Source of the DNA: Chloroflexota bacterium
Lineage (GTDB): Bacteria; Chloroflexota; Limnocylindria; Limnocylindrales; CSP1-4
Direction: 5' to 3'
Assembly: GCA_003171065.1 (NCBI GenBank)
Contig: PMXQ01000049.1
Coordinates: 1 to 32,426, forward strand
DNA: 32,426 nucleotides
Shown: positions 9,267-17,979 of the stretch, piece by piece
Layout: each line of letters begins with the position of its first letter
Position numbering within the stretch: the first letter of the stretch is position 1
Notes under the pieces: generated by a model
Told to the model about the DNA's origin: nothing
Seen by the model: only the letters and a program-made list of their open reading frames with translations
Database searches by the model: none
Program-made: the position numbers and the translations under genes

Positions 9267-9426
9267 GTGATGCCTCCTGGAAGCTGGCGTCCACGCTCCT
9301 TGCGCGACGCGACTTGGCGTCCGCGGCCAGGCCAGCTTCCTCAGAGAGGTCCGGCTTTCGACCTGGCACACGCGGCGGACGATTTTCGACTTTCCGACCC
9401 GAACTCTGGGGTCGGGCGAGAGACCG

Positions 9427-9855
9427 TCAGGCGATGACGACGCTGTCTATCTGGGTGAAGACGCGCTCCTTGCTTTCGTTCGGCTCCACGGCCGTGACGA
9501 CGGTGTGACTTGGTACGTGGACGACGTAGGCGTACTGGTCGAGCATCACCAGTGACTGGCGGCTACCCCGCTGGCTCAGGGTGTCCATGGCTTTCTGCAG
9601 TCGATCCAGCTGATCTCCCTGGAGGGGGATCTGGCGCTGTTCGACGCGCTTCATGGCGTGCTCCGAGAGCTGGAGCGAGTGATCATCCGCAGCGGCGGTC
9701 AGCGCATCTCGGAAGGACTGGCTGCCGTCCGACGGCGGCGCCTCCGAAGTGGGCTGTGCGATTGGGCTCGAGCTGGGGGTCTGGCTCGGGTCCCATACGA
9801 GACCTCCGCTCAGCGACGCCAGGTCGGGTCCGATGGGATCGATCGTTGCGATCAC
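9427..9855 (-). CDS. TIGR02530-like 'flagellar operon protein' (often between flgD and flgE)
   Basis: LSEHAMKRVEQRQIPLQGDQLDRLQKAMDTLSQRGSRQSLVMLDQYAYVVHVPSHTVVTAVEPNESKERVFTQIDSVVIA matches the recalled pattern of this family; position between flgD and flgE agrees. Confidence 0.85.
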   Translation of the reverse strand: MIATIDPIGPDLASLSGGLVWDPSQTPSSSPIAQPTSEAPPSDGSQSFRDALTAAADDHSLQLSEHAMKRVEQRQIPLQGDQLDRLQKAMDTLSQRGSRQSLVMLDQYAYVVHVPSHTVVTAVEPNESKERVFTQIDSVVIA

Positions 9856-9893
9856 CTCCTTTTGAGCTGTGGCCGGCTGCGCAGGCCCGCCCG

Positions 9894-10406
9894 CTAGGTT
9901 GCGGAGCTGGTGCTGGAGCTGGTAGTCGGACTGGTGGTGGAGCTGTCAGCGGTCACGACGGTGACGTTCGCGGGCGTGATGTACTGGCTTCCGACCTGGA
10001 GGACCAGCCCGGCGTCGGTGGACTGCGTCACCGAGCTGACGACGCCGTCGACCGGCTGGCCGTTGACGTCCACGCCCGTGACGTTCTTGCCGATGAGCGC
10101 GGACGACTCGGCGAGCTGCGTTCCTGACAGCGACTTGTCGAGATCCTGGAAGGTCTGGAGCATCGACATCTGCGACAGCTGGGTCAGCATCGTCGAGTCA
10201 TCCATGGGTTGAGTCGGATCCTGGTTCTGCAGCTGAGCCAGGAACATGTTCATGAAGTCATCCGTCGTCAGGCCATCCGTGCTGCCGTTGCCGCTGGTGT
10301 CGAGCGAGTCGACGCCGTTTGAGTCGGTCACGGTCCCGGAAGAATCGTTGGCTGTGGCGGCGGGCATGTACGAGTTCGAGAAGAGCTGGGTGGGATCGAT
10401 TGACAT
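9894..10406 (-). CDS. flgD: Flagellar hook capping/assembly protein FlgD
   Basis: MSIDPTQLFSNSY... TTDDFMNMFLAQLQNQDPTQPMDDSTMLTQLSQMSMLQTFQDLDKSL; internal start of the 9894..10769 ORF. Confidence 0.93.
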   Translation of the reverse strand: MSIDPTQLFSNSYMPAATANDSSGTVTDSNGVDSLDTSGNGSTDGLTTDDFMNMFLAQLQNQDPTQPMDDSTMLTQLSQMSMLQTFQDLDKSLSGTQLAESSALIGKNVTGVDVNGQPVDGVVSSVTQSTDAGLVLQVGSQYITPANVTVVTADSSTTSPTTSSSTSSAT

Positions 10407-10416
10407 GTCTGCTCCT

Positions 10417-13400
10417 TCAGGCTCGAATGTCAATTGACGAGCCGCTGGAGAGCGGCAGTCTCGGCCTGGGACGGCCTGCGCTCGTAGAGGTCGACTGATC
10501 GAAAGGCGAGGCGGCCGGCCGAGCCGAGCCGCGTGATCCATCGGACGGAGCGCCCATTCCGGCGCCGCTGCCGTTGCCCGAACCGGACCCGGAGCTGGCT
10601 CCGGCGGTAGTTCCCTGGCTGCCGTGACCGTTGCCCGGATTCGCGCCGGAACCGTTGCTCCAGCCACTGGCCATCCAGGCTTCAGTGTCAGAGCTGCCGC
10701 TTCGCCCGCTGGCGGTCCAGCCGCTGCCGGTTTCGCTGCGAACCGTGACGTTGACCCCCTCCAGGGCATCGCTGGTGGCGCGAACTCGCGCCGCAGCCGC
10801 CGTGAGCGCGTCGGCCGACGCGCGATCCTTGACGACCAGCTGGGCCTGCACGATCTCGCCCGCCCGGCCGGTCACGACGAGCCTCACATCGCCCAGGTTC
10901 GGGTCGCTGACTCGCGCCTCGACGGCCGGCCCGCCCGATGTCTGGTAGGTGTGAATGGTCTGGACGACCTGGCCCATGAGCTTGTCGGCGGCTGAGGCCA
11001 GGACGGTGGCCGGCTCGGACGCCGCGACCGAATCGGCTGCCCGGGCAGGGAGCGTAGCGTTGGAGACGCCCAGGGCGGACGCGGCCGAGGCCGCCGCGAC
11101 CGACTGGGCCATCGCCGACTGGGTCGTTGATGACGCCTGTGTCGCGGCCGATGCAGACGCTGCCGGGGCCGCGGGAGCGGCTGTGTGGCCGTCGTTGCCC
11201 TCGGTCGCCGCGGCACTCGCCGGAGCCCGATACGTCGAGCCGGACGTGTCGCCGGCGGTCCCCCGGCTCGAAGCCGTCGACGCGCCCACGGCGCGGACCG
11301 TTCCCGCTCCGCCGGCGCCCGGAATTGAGGCGCCACCGGGAAGACCTGCGAATCCGGAGCCGGAGGACTGCTTGCGCGCCGGAAGAGGAACCAGGCGCGC
11401 GGCATCTGCCGTTTGAGCCGGGGCGACGTCCGACGCGGCCGTTTCGTCGGAGGCCGCCGATGCCGCGCTCGCGGCTGCCGACGAGGCGGCCGCGACTTCA
11501 GCCGGCGTCGCGGCCGGAGCGGTCGCCTGGGCAGGAGCGACGATCGCCGGCCCCGCGACGGTGGCGGCTTCCGACGAGGAGGCGCCGACGCCGGAAGTCA
11601 GGTCGGTCGGCACCCGACGCGCCGGGGCGGTGGAGTCCGGGTCGAAGACGGCGGTCGGCGCGGCCGGCGAACTCCCCGAAGCCGAGACCTTCGGCCCGGT
11701 GGCCGTAACGGCCGTAGCGGAAGGCGTCGTGGCGGCCGGAGCGGCCGTGGCGGAAGGCGTCGTGGCGGCGGCAATCCGGGCCGCCGAGGCCGGTCGCGCC
11801 GCCTCAGCCCAGGCGAGGACCGGCGCCGCGGAGCCAGGCCGGGCGTCGCCTGCGGCGGCCGCGCCCTGAACCGGATCGCCGCGCATCGCGGCCGGTGCAA
11901 TGAAAGCAGTGGCGGCAGCCCGGCCGTCCTGGTTCGAGGCCGCCTCTCCGGTCTGCCCGACCTGTCCGCGCGGACGAGAGGCAGGCGCGTCGGCGCCGGC
12001 CAGCGCCGAAGACGTGGCAACAGTGGATGCAGCTGCCGCGCCGGCTTGCGAGACGCGCGGCGGAGCAGCCCCGGCCGCAACCGGATCGAGTGCGACGGCG
12101 GACGGCAGCGCTGACGAGATCGCCTGCCCAACCACAGAGCCGGTCGTGGAGCCGCCTGCGGGGACCGACGCGGCGGAAGCCGGGGCCGGCGGCGAGGCCG
12201 GCGAGGCCGCCGCGCCGCGAATTGGCGCGGGGCCGGTCTGCGTCGTGGCGGCGGAAGCCGTGGGGGAGGCCGCCGTGAGGAAGGCCGCCGTGGCGGCGGC
12301 CGCGGGAGCGGTCGGTAAGGTAGCCGCGGAGACTCCATCCGCCGGCTGCGCGGCAGCCGCCGAGGAGGCAGCCCGGGCGGCCAGCGGCGTCTCCGAGACG
12401 ATTTCCGGACCCTGCCCACGGCCGAAGGCGGGCAAGGCCTCAGAGACGATATGTTCCCATGGTTCGGCTGCCTCGCCTGCGGTTCCGGATGGTTTGGGGC
12501 CTGGCCGGCCGCCGGCCACGGGCTGGGCCGCTTCGGACGCCGCCGCCGCGCCGGCGGGTGCACCAGTCGACGCGGACGCGGCGACTTGCGACGTTATCTC
12601 GGGCGCGGTTGCAGACGAGGCCGCCGGGTCCGCCGCCACCGCCAGGGGCTGGCCGGACTGGCGGGCGGGCTGACCCTGGGCAGGCGCTGCTGTCGTGATG
12701 GGGCCGGTCACGACGCGGGCCGGCCGCGCGACCTGGCCGGACGCCTGCGCCGCCCCGATTGTCGCGGCGGCTGCCCCGACCGCGATCGACACCGGCGAGC
12801 CAGTCGATCCCCCGGACGTTGCGGTTGCGGCGGCCCGACCGGCCGTGGCAACGACCGTGGCGGCCGAAGCCTGGCTCACCGCTCCGATCGCGTCGACGGC
12901 GGCGGACTGACCGGCAGTCGAGGCTGCGGCGGTTCCGCTCGCAGAGCCACCCGCCTGGGCAGCCGGCTGAGGCGTGGCCGAAACCACGGCCATCTCGAGA
13001 GTCGCCGGATCGGCGCCCGCCGCGGCGGACGTGGCAGTTGATGCCGGGGCAGTCGATGTCGAGTTGCAGCCGCTCGAGGCGCGGACCAACCCGGTCTCCC
13101 CCGCCCGGGCTTTCGGGCTCCTGCCCAGGCCCCGGCGCTCGGTCGAGCCCGAAACCGGACCGGGAGTCGTCGCAGGTGTCCCGTCACTGTCCGGCCCATC
13201 GGCCTTGCTCACGCGCGTCCCCACTCGGGGTTGCCAGAGCGAGGGCTCGTCGTCGGCTTGTCCGGCCCCCGGCGCAGGTGCGGCAACCGTGGCGGGTCGG
13301 CCCGTGGCAGTCGGGCCGGACATGCTGGGGTCGGACCCGGAAGCCGGCTCACCTGGCGCGCTGGCGCGACTCGACGCCCTTGCCTCCTCGAAGACGTCGC

Positions 13401-13503
13401 CGAAGCTCTGCTCGTCGGACTGCGAGGATCCAGACACGATGGCGCCAGGGACGGGTCCAACCGTCGGGCCGAGGGCCACGCTGGGAGCGCCGAGACCGGA
13501 CAT
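10417..13503 (-). CDS. fliK: Flagellar hook-length control protein FliK, very large and Ala/Pro/Ser/Thr-rich
   Basis: Position in operon plus C-terminal domain VQTIHTYQTSGGPAVEARVSDPNLGDVRLVVTGRAGEIVQAQLVVKDRASADALTAAAARVRATSDALEGVNVTVRSE consistent with the Flg_hook domain; about 1028 aa. Confidence 0.82.
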   Translation of the reverse strand: MSGLGAPSVALGPTVGPVPGAIVSGSSQSDEQSFGDVFEEARASSRASAPGEPASGSDPSMSGPTATGRPATVAAPAPGAGQADDEPSLWQPRVGTRVSKADGPDSDGTPATTPGPVSGSTERRGLGRSPKARAGETGLVRASSGCNSTSTAPASTATSAAAGADPATLEMAVVSATPQPAAQAGGSASGTAAASTAGQSAAVDAIGAVSQASAATVVATAGRAAATATSGGSTGSPVSIAVGAAAATIGAAQASGQVARPARVVTGPITTAAPAQGQPARQSGQPLAVAADPAASSATAPEITSQVAASASTGAPAGAAAASEAAQPVAGGRPGPKPSGTAGEAAEPWEHIVSEALPAFGRGQGPEIVSETPLAARAASSAAAAQPADGVSAATLPTAPAAAATAAFLTAASPTASAATTQTGPAPIRGAAASPASPPAPASAASVPAGGSTTGSVVGQAISSALPSAVALDPVAAGAAPPRVSQAGAAAASTVATSSALAGADAPASRPRGQVGQTGEAASNQDGRAAATAFIAPAAMRGDPVQGAAAAGDARPGSAAPVLAWAEAARPASAARIAAATTPSATAAPAATTPSATAVTATGPKVSASGSSPAAPTAVFDPDSTAPARRVPTDLTSGVGASSSEAATVAGPAIVAPAQATAPAATPAEVAAASSAAASAASAASDETAASDVAPAQTADAARLVPLPARKQSSGSGFAGLPGGASIPGAGGAGTVRAVGASTASSRGTAGDTSGSTYRAPASAAATEGNDGHTAAPAAPAASASAATQASSTTQSAMAQSVAAASAASALGVSNATLPARAADSVAASEPATVLASAADKLMGQVVQTIHTYQTSGGPAVEARVSDPNLGDVRLVVTGRAGEIVQAQLVVKDRASADALTAAAARVRATSDALEGVNVTVRSETGSGWTASGRSGSSDTEAWMASGWSNGSGANPGNGHGSQGTTAGASSGSGSGNGSGAGMGAPSDGSRGSARPAASPFDQSTSTSAGRPRPRLPLSSGSSIDIRA

Positions 13504-13504
13504 C

Positions 13505-13975
13505 CTAATGCCCTCCAAGCACGTCGTAGAGCTGGTTGAACTTGTCAGTGAGGAGTTCCGAGACAGCCGAGTACTTGATCTGCGTTTCGGTCAGGGCCGT
13601 CATCTCCGTCTCGAGGTCCACCGTGTTGCCGTCGTTGCGCAGGTTCTCGTTGGCGGTCGAGTCGGTCGTTGAGGTCGTGGCCCCGGACGATGAGAAGCTC
13701 GATGGGATGGACGAGTACTGGCGTGAATCGTTCGTCAGCATGGCGACAGCGGCAGACGGCCCGGTCGAGGGATCGGCGGGACTGACGGTCGACGAGCCCG
13801 ACAATTCCATGGCCTGGACCTCCTGGCTCAGGGCCGTCTCGAAGTCGACCGTCTGGGCCTGATAGCCGGGCGTGTCGATGTTGGCCAGGTTGGAGGAGAT
13901 CGCCGATTGCCTGGCAGAGAGGCCGTCGAGAGCCTGCGAGAGGATCGAGGTGGTTGGGTCGACCAGACCGCTCAT
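13505..13975 (-). CDS. flgB: Flagellar basal-body rod protein FlgB
   Basis: SILSQALDGLSARQSAISSNLANIDTPGYQAQTVDFETALSQEV; C-terminal TVDLETEMTALTETQIKYSAVSELLTDKFNQLYDVL. Confidence 0.95.
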   Translation of the reverse strand: MSGLVDPTTSILSQALDGLSARQSAISSNLANIDTPGYQAQTVDFETALSQEVQAMELSGSSTVSPADPSTGPSAAVAMLTNDSRQYSSIPSSFSSSGATTSTTDSTANENLRNDGNTVDLETEMTALTETQIKYSAVSELLTDKFNQLYDVLGGH

Positions 13976-15207
13976 GACGCGGCCTCCTCATAGTGCGTCC
14001 ACTTGGCCAGGACGTGGGAGACGTAGCCCCTGGCCGATTCCGGCACGGTGCCAGCCCTCCAGACAGTTCCCGGGCCCTTGTTGTAGGCAGCCAGGGCCTT
14101 GTCGATCCGCCCGAATCGCTTGAGCTGCAGAGCCAGGTACTTCGCACCGCCGTCCAGGTTCTGCTGCGGATCGAAGACGTTCTTGACGCCCATGCCGCTC
14201 GCCGTGGCGGGCATCAGTTGCGTGAGCCCTTTCGCGCCGCAGCTGGACACCGACGTCGCATGGAAGCTCGATTCCTTGGATACCAGCGCCGCAAGAAGCA
14301 GCGGGTCGATGCCGTTGGCGACTGCGGCCGCCCGAATCTGGCTGGCGTACGGGATGTGCGAGGCGACGGCGTCAAAGCGGGCGAGAACGGTCTGGGTCGG
14401 CTCCCACGAGGTCGACCCGGTATCGGAGACCGAGGACGGGCTCGCCAGGGAGCTGGGCAGGGAGACCGCCGCCGGGCTCTTTGTGGAGACCGCGTCGGGC
14501 AGACGTCCGCTCTTGAGGTACGGCGTCGGATCGATTGCCTTGCCGCTCGGGTTGTACAGGGCGAAATGCAGATGGGGCCCCGTAGACTTGCCCGTGTCCC
14601 CTTCGGTTCCGATCTCCTGGCCGCGGCTGACCACGTCGCCGACTTTCACGTCGAGGTCCGGGTTCAAATGTCCGTACAGGGTCACGTAGCCGTCGTCATG
14701 CCGGATCTTCACGACCACCGCGCCGTCGGACTCGCGGCCGGCATAGGTCACCGTGCCGTTGGCCGCGGCGAGAATCGGCGTGCCCCTCTTCGACGCGAGG
14801 TCTATGCCCGAGTGGTAGTGCGCGTAGTGGACGCCATCGACGGTGGCGGGCGGTTCCATGGCCAGGCTCGTGGGCCCAAACGCCTGGGTCAGCCTGCCGC
14901 TCGGCATGGGGTTGCCGAACCCGATCTCGCTTTCATCCGTGACCCGGATGCCGGCGTAGACCGTGTTGGCGTAGGGGCCGGCGGCGGCCGCGACAGTGTC
15001 GCTGGAGACGGACGAGTCGGCTGAGACGGACTCCAGGACGCCGGCGAAGGGCGAGGTGTCGCTCAAGGCGTCGCCTGCCGAACCAACCAGCCCGCCTGCA
15101 CCAACGAGCCCCGCCGCATACGAGCTGGACTGCCAGGTCGGATCCACGCCTCGCATCAGCTCGTCGAGCTGGGCGATGCGCGCGACGAAGCCTCCGTAGC
15201 CGTACAT
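13972..15207 (-). CDS. Bifunctional peptidoglycan hydrolase: M23 endopeptidase plus SLT lytic transglycosylase
   Basis: M23/LytM: HYHSGIDLASKRGTPILAAANGTVTYAGRESDGAVVVKIRHDDGYVTLYGHL...GEIG-like...GPHLHFAL. SLT: ALVSKESSFHATSVSSCGAKGLTQLMPATASGMGVKNVFDPQQNLDGGAKYLALQLKRF...ALAAYNKGPGTV. Confidence 0.93.
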   Translation of the reverse strand: MYGYGGFVARIAQLDELMRGVDPTWQSSSYAAGLVGAGGLVGSAGDALSDTSPFAGVLESVSADSSVSSDTVAAAAGPYANTVYAGIRVTDESEIGFGNPMPSGRLTQAFGPTSLAMEPPATVDGVHYAHYHSGIDLASKRGTPILAAANGTVTYAGRESDGAVVVKIRHDDGYVTLYGHLNPDLDVKVGDVVSRGQEIGTEGDTGKSTGPHLHFALYNPSGKAIDPTPYLKSGRLPDAVSTKSPAAVSLPSSLASPSSVSDTGSTSWEPTQTVLARFDAVASHIPYASQIRAAAVANGIDPLLLAALVSKESSFHATSVSSCGAKGLTQLMPATASGMGVKNVFDPQQNLDGGAKYLALQLKRFGRIDKALAAYNKGPGTVWRAGTVPESARGYVSHVLAKWTHYEEAAS

Positions 15208-15659
15208 CAGCGGTTCCTCGCCGCGCGCGTGGCGTGCTGTGTGGAAGCGATCTCGGCCATGGCGAGGGTGTCGAGGCGATCCCGCGCGCGGCGTTCCTCA
15301 GCCATGAATCGGTCCCGCAGCCGCTCCACGACCTCGCGCTGGCGGGTGGCTTCGGCCAGGGCCCGGCGAGCCTCGAAGAGGGCGCTGGAGGCGCGACCCA
15401 GCCGCTCCTGGGCGGCGGCGATGGCGCGCTGGGCGGCAGCCACCGCCAGCACCGCGCTCTGCAACTGGCCCGCTTCGGCGCGACTGCGCTGCAGGTCGGA
15501 CAGCCAGCGCATGTCGTCGCCGGCGCGTCCCTGGGCCGCCTGGACGACGGCGACGGCACGCTGATGCGCGTCGACGGCGTGGCCCAGGTCGATGCGGGCC
15601 GATTCCTCGGCCATCTCGCGCAGCCGCAGGACGATGCCCAGGCGGAAGCGATTGCTCAT
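15207..15659 (-). CDS. fliJ: Flagellar export chaperone FliJ
   Basis: MSNRFRLGIVLRLREMAEESARIDLGHAV... coiled-coil, FliJ-like N-terminus (F+L..VL.LRE..E), directly after fliI. Confidence 0.82.
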   Translation of the reverse strand: MSNRFRLGIVLRLREMAEESARIDLGHAVDAHQRAVAVVQAAQGRAGDDMRWLSDLQRSRAEAGQLQSAVLAVAAAQRAIAAAQERLGRASSALFEARRALAEATRQREVVERLRDRFMAEERRARDRLDTLAMAEIASTQHATRAARNR

Positions 15660-17212
15660 CGCGGCGCCCCGCCGCGCAGGCTCGCCGGCATGGATCCGGA
15701 CCAGTTGGGCCCGGCGGCGCCCGTTCCGCCGGAGGCGGGCGGTTGGGCCGCCGGGGTGCTCGGCGTCTGGATCGGCCTCGCCGCGGCAAGGCCGGCGCCG
15801 GCCCCGAGCAGCGCGTGAGCCTCCAGCACGCCCGTGCTCTCCATCAATCTCCGGGCGGTCCCGATGTCGCTCTGCTCCTCGAGCTCCTGACACAGGAATG
15901 CCTCGAGGGTCGGGCGCAGGGCAATGGCCTCGTCGATCGCGGGGTTCGAGCCGTGGGCATAGGCTCCGACCTCGATTAGATCGCGGGCACCCTCGTATTC
16001 GGCCAGGGCCGCTCGGATCGCACCGGCGACGCGCATGTGCTCCTTGTCGACCACGGCCGGCATGGCCCGCGAGACAGACGCCAGGACGTCGACTGCCGGG
16101 TAGTGGTTGCGCTCGGCGAGGGCGCGCGACAGGACGATGTGGCCGTCGAGGATCGAGCGGACCGTGTCGGCGACCGGCTCGGTCATGTCGTCGCCCTCGA
16201 CCAGGACGGTGAAGAAGCCGGTGATCGTGCCGTACTCGGTGTTGCCGGCGCGCTCGAGAAGGCGGGGCAGGAACGAGAAGACCGAGGGCGGATAGCCGCG
16301 CAGGGCAGGCGGCTCCCCCGCCCCGAGGCCGATCTCGCGCTGAGCCATGGCCAGCCGCGTGACCGAGTCCATCATGAAGAGGACGTCCTTGCCCTCGTCC
16401 CGGAACGACTCGGCGATGGCAGTGGCAATCTCCGCCGCCTTGAGGCGGAGCAGGGCCGGCTGGTCGGACGTGGCCACGACGACGACCGACCGGGCCAGAC
16501 CCTCGGTGCCCAGCTGCTCGTCGATAAACTCCTGGACCTCGCGGCCTCGTTCGCCGATCAGGGCGATCACGTTGACGTTGGAGGAGGCGTGTCGGGCGAT
16601 CATCGCCAGGAGCGTGGACTTGCCCACACCGGAGCCGGCGAAGATGCCGAGCCGCTGGCCCTTGCCGGCGGAGAGAAGCCCGTCCAGCGAGCGGACACCG
16701 GTCGAGATCGGAGTCGAGATGCGGGCTCGTCCCAGCGGATGAGGGGCGGCGCCGGTCACGACACGATATTCGGCGCGGAGCGGACCCTGCGCGTCCAGCG
16801 GCCGTCCGAATCCGTCGAGCACGCGCCCCAGGACGGCCGGACCGATCGGGACGCGGAACTGCTGCTCGCGCAGCCGGACCGCCGACCCGGGTCGAACGCC
16901 CGACAGGTCGCCGAATGGGACGAGCGTTATCAGCCCGTCCTTGAACCCGACCACCTCGGCGCTGACCATGCCCTCGGGCTCCAGATCGATCCAGCAGATC
17001 GACCCGAGCTGGAGGATCAGGCCGGCGGCCTCGACAGTCGTGCCGATGACTCGAACGACCTCGCCCGTGGCCTGGAACCTGGAGGCGGCCTCCGCGGCCT
17101 CGATGAGATGGCGAAGCAGCGGCGTGACCGCTTCGCCGCCGCTATCCAGCAGCGTATGGCCGTGCCGGCTGCCCAGGAGAGTGCCGTTGCCGCCCCGGAG
17201 GGATCCCGTCAT
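15656..17212 (-). CDS. fliI: Flagellum-specific ATPase FliI
   Basis: Walker A GIFAGSGVGKSTLL, VVVATSDQPALLRLKAAEIATAIAESFRDEGKDVLFMMDSVTRLAMAQREIGLGAGEPPALRGYPPSVFSFLPRLLERAG. Start at ATG 17212. Confidence 0.97.
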   Translation of the reverse strand: MTGSLRGGNGTLLGSRHGHTLLDSGGEAVTPLLRHLIEAAEAASRFQATGEVVRVIGTTVEAAGLILQLGSICWIDLEPEGMVSAEVVGFKDGLITLVPFGDLSGVRPGSAVRLREQQFRVPIGPAVLGRVLDGFGRPLDAQGPLRAEYRVVTGAAPHPLGRARISTPISTGVRSLDGLLSAGKGQRLGIFAGSGVGKSTLLAMIARHASSNVNVIALIGERGREVQEFIDEQLGTEGLARSVVVVATSDQPALLRLKAAEIATAIAESFRDEGKDVLFMMDSVTRLAMAQREIGLGAGEPPALRGYPPSVFSFLPRLLERAGNTEYGTITGFFTVLVEGDDMTEPVADTVRSILDGHIVLSRALAERNHYPAVDVLASVSRAMPAVVDKEHMRVAGAIRAALAEYEGARDLIEVGAYAHGSNPAIDEAIALRPTLEAFLCQELEEQSDIGTARRLMESTGVLEAHALLGAGAGLAAARPIQTPSTPAAQPPASGGTGAAGPNWSGSMPASLRGGAPR

Positions 17213-17979
17213 GCGACCTCCTCCTCGACGGCGCTGCGGGACAGGTTGGGGATGGCCCGGTCGAGCGCGATGCCGATCTCCTCGAGCTGGGCCTCGAGGC
17301 CGGCCTCGACGAAGCCGTGCTCGTAGCGGAGGGTGCAGCCGCCGACCGGCAGCGTCGGGTCGCCCTCGAAGGTCCACTTCTTGCCCAGGTACGCCCGGCC
17401 GTGGAGCGCCTCCCAGGCCTGATGAACCGGCTCCACCGCGGCCGGGTTGAGAAGGACGTGGGCCTCGGGCGATCCGTTGATGGTGCTGACGGCGGCTTCG
17501 AGAGCGGCGCACAGCAGGCTCGGCTCCAGCCGGACCTCGTGCTGCACGACACGCTTCGCCACCGACAGGGCGAGCTCCGCTATGGCGTGGGCGATCTCCG
17601 ACGTCCGCTCCGGGGCGATGCTCGAGATCCGGTCGACCAGTGCGCCGGCCGCGTCGACGGAGGCGCGCAGCTCGGACTCGGCGCGGTTGATGCCGACCTG
17701 ATAGCCGCGCTCCTCGGCCGCGCGCTCGGCGCGGCGGATCTCCTCCGCGGCGGCCTGGGCTTCGGGGCTAACGGTGACGGGCGCGGCACCGGCTGTGACG
17801 ACCGCTACGCCGCCCTGCGACATGGATCTGCGAGCCGCGGCCTTGTTCGTGCCCCGCAACACACCCCGCCCTCCACCTGCCGCCGCGGTGGCAGGCGCCG
17901 AGGCGGGAGCCGCCGCCGACACGGCGGGCGCGCCGTCTTCGAAAGACTCTCGGATAAGTCGCCAGCTAGACGAAGGCAT
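17209..17979 (-). CDS. fliH: Flagellar assembly protein FliH
   Basis: Position between fliG and fliI; ARRSMSQGG..., EIAHAIAELALSVAKRVVQHEVRLEPSLLCAALEAAVSTINGSPEAHVLLNPAAVEPV typical of the FliH C-terminal region. Confidence 0.88.
   Translation of the reverse strand: MPSSSWRLIRESFEDGAPAVSAAAPASAPATAAAGGGRGVLRGTNKAAARRSMSQGGVAVVTAGAAPVTVSPEAQAAAEEIRRAERAAEERGYQVGINRAESELRASVDAAGALVDRISSIAPERTSEIAHAIAELALSVAKRVVQHEVRLEPSLLCAALEAAVSTINGSPEAHVLLNPAAVEPVHQAWEALHGRAYLGKKWTFEGDPTLPVGGCTLRYEHGFVEAGLEAQLEEIGIALDRAIPNLSRSAVEEEVA

Noticed and set aside
16037-17326. 429-aa plus-strand ORF opposite fliI (and similar long antisense ORFs at 17774..18964, 19966..20754, 480..1457)
   Set aside because: Antisense shadows of confidently identified genes; Arg/Gly/Asp-rich with no family features.
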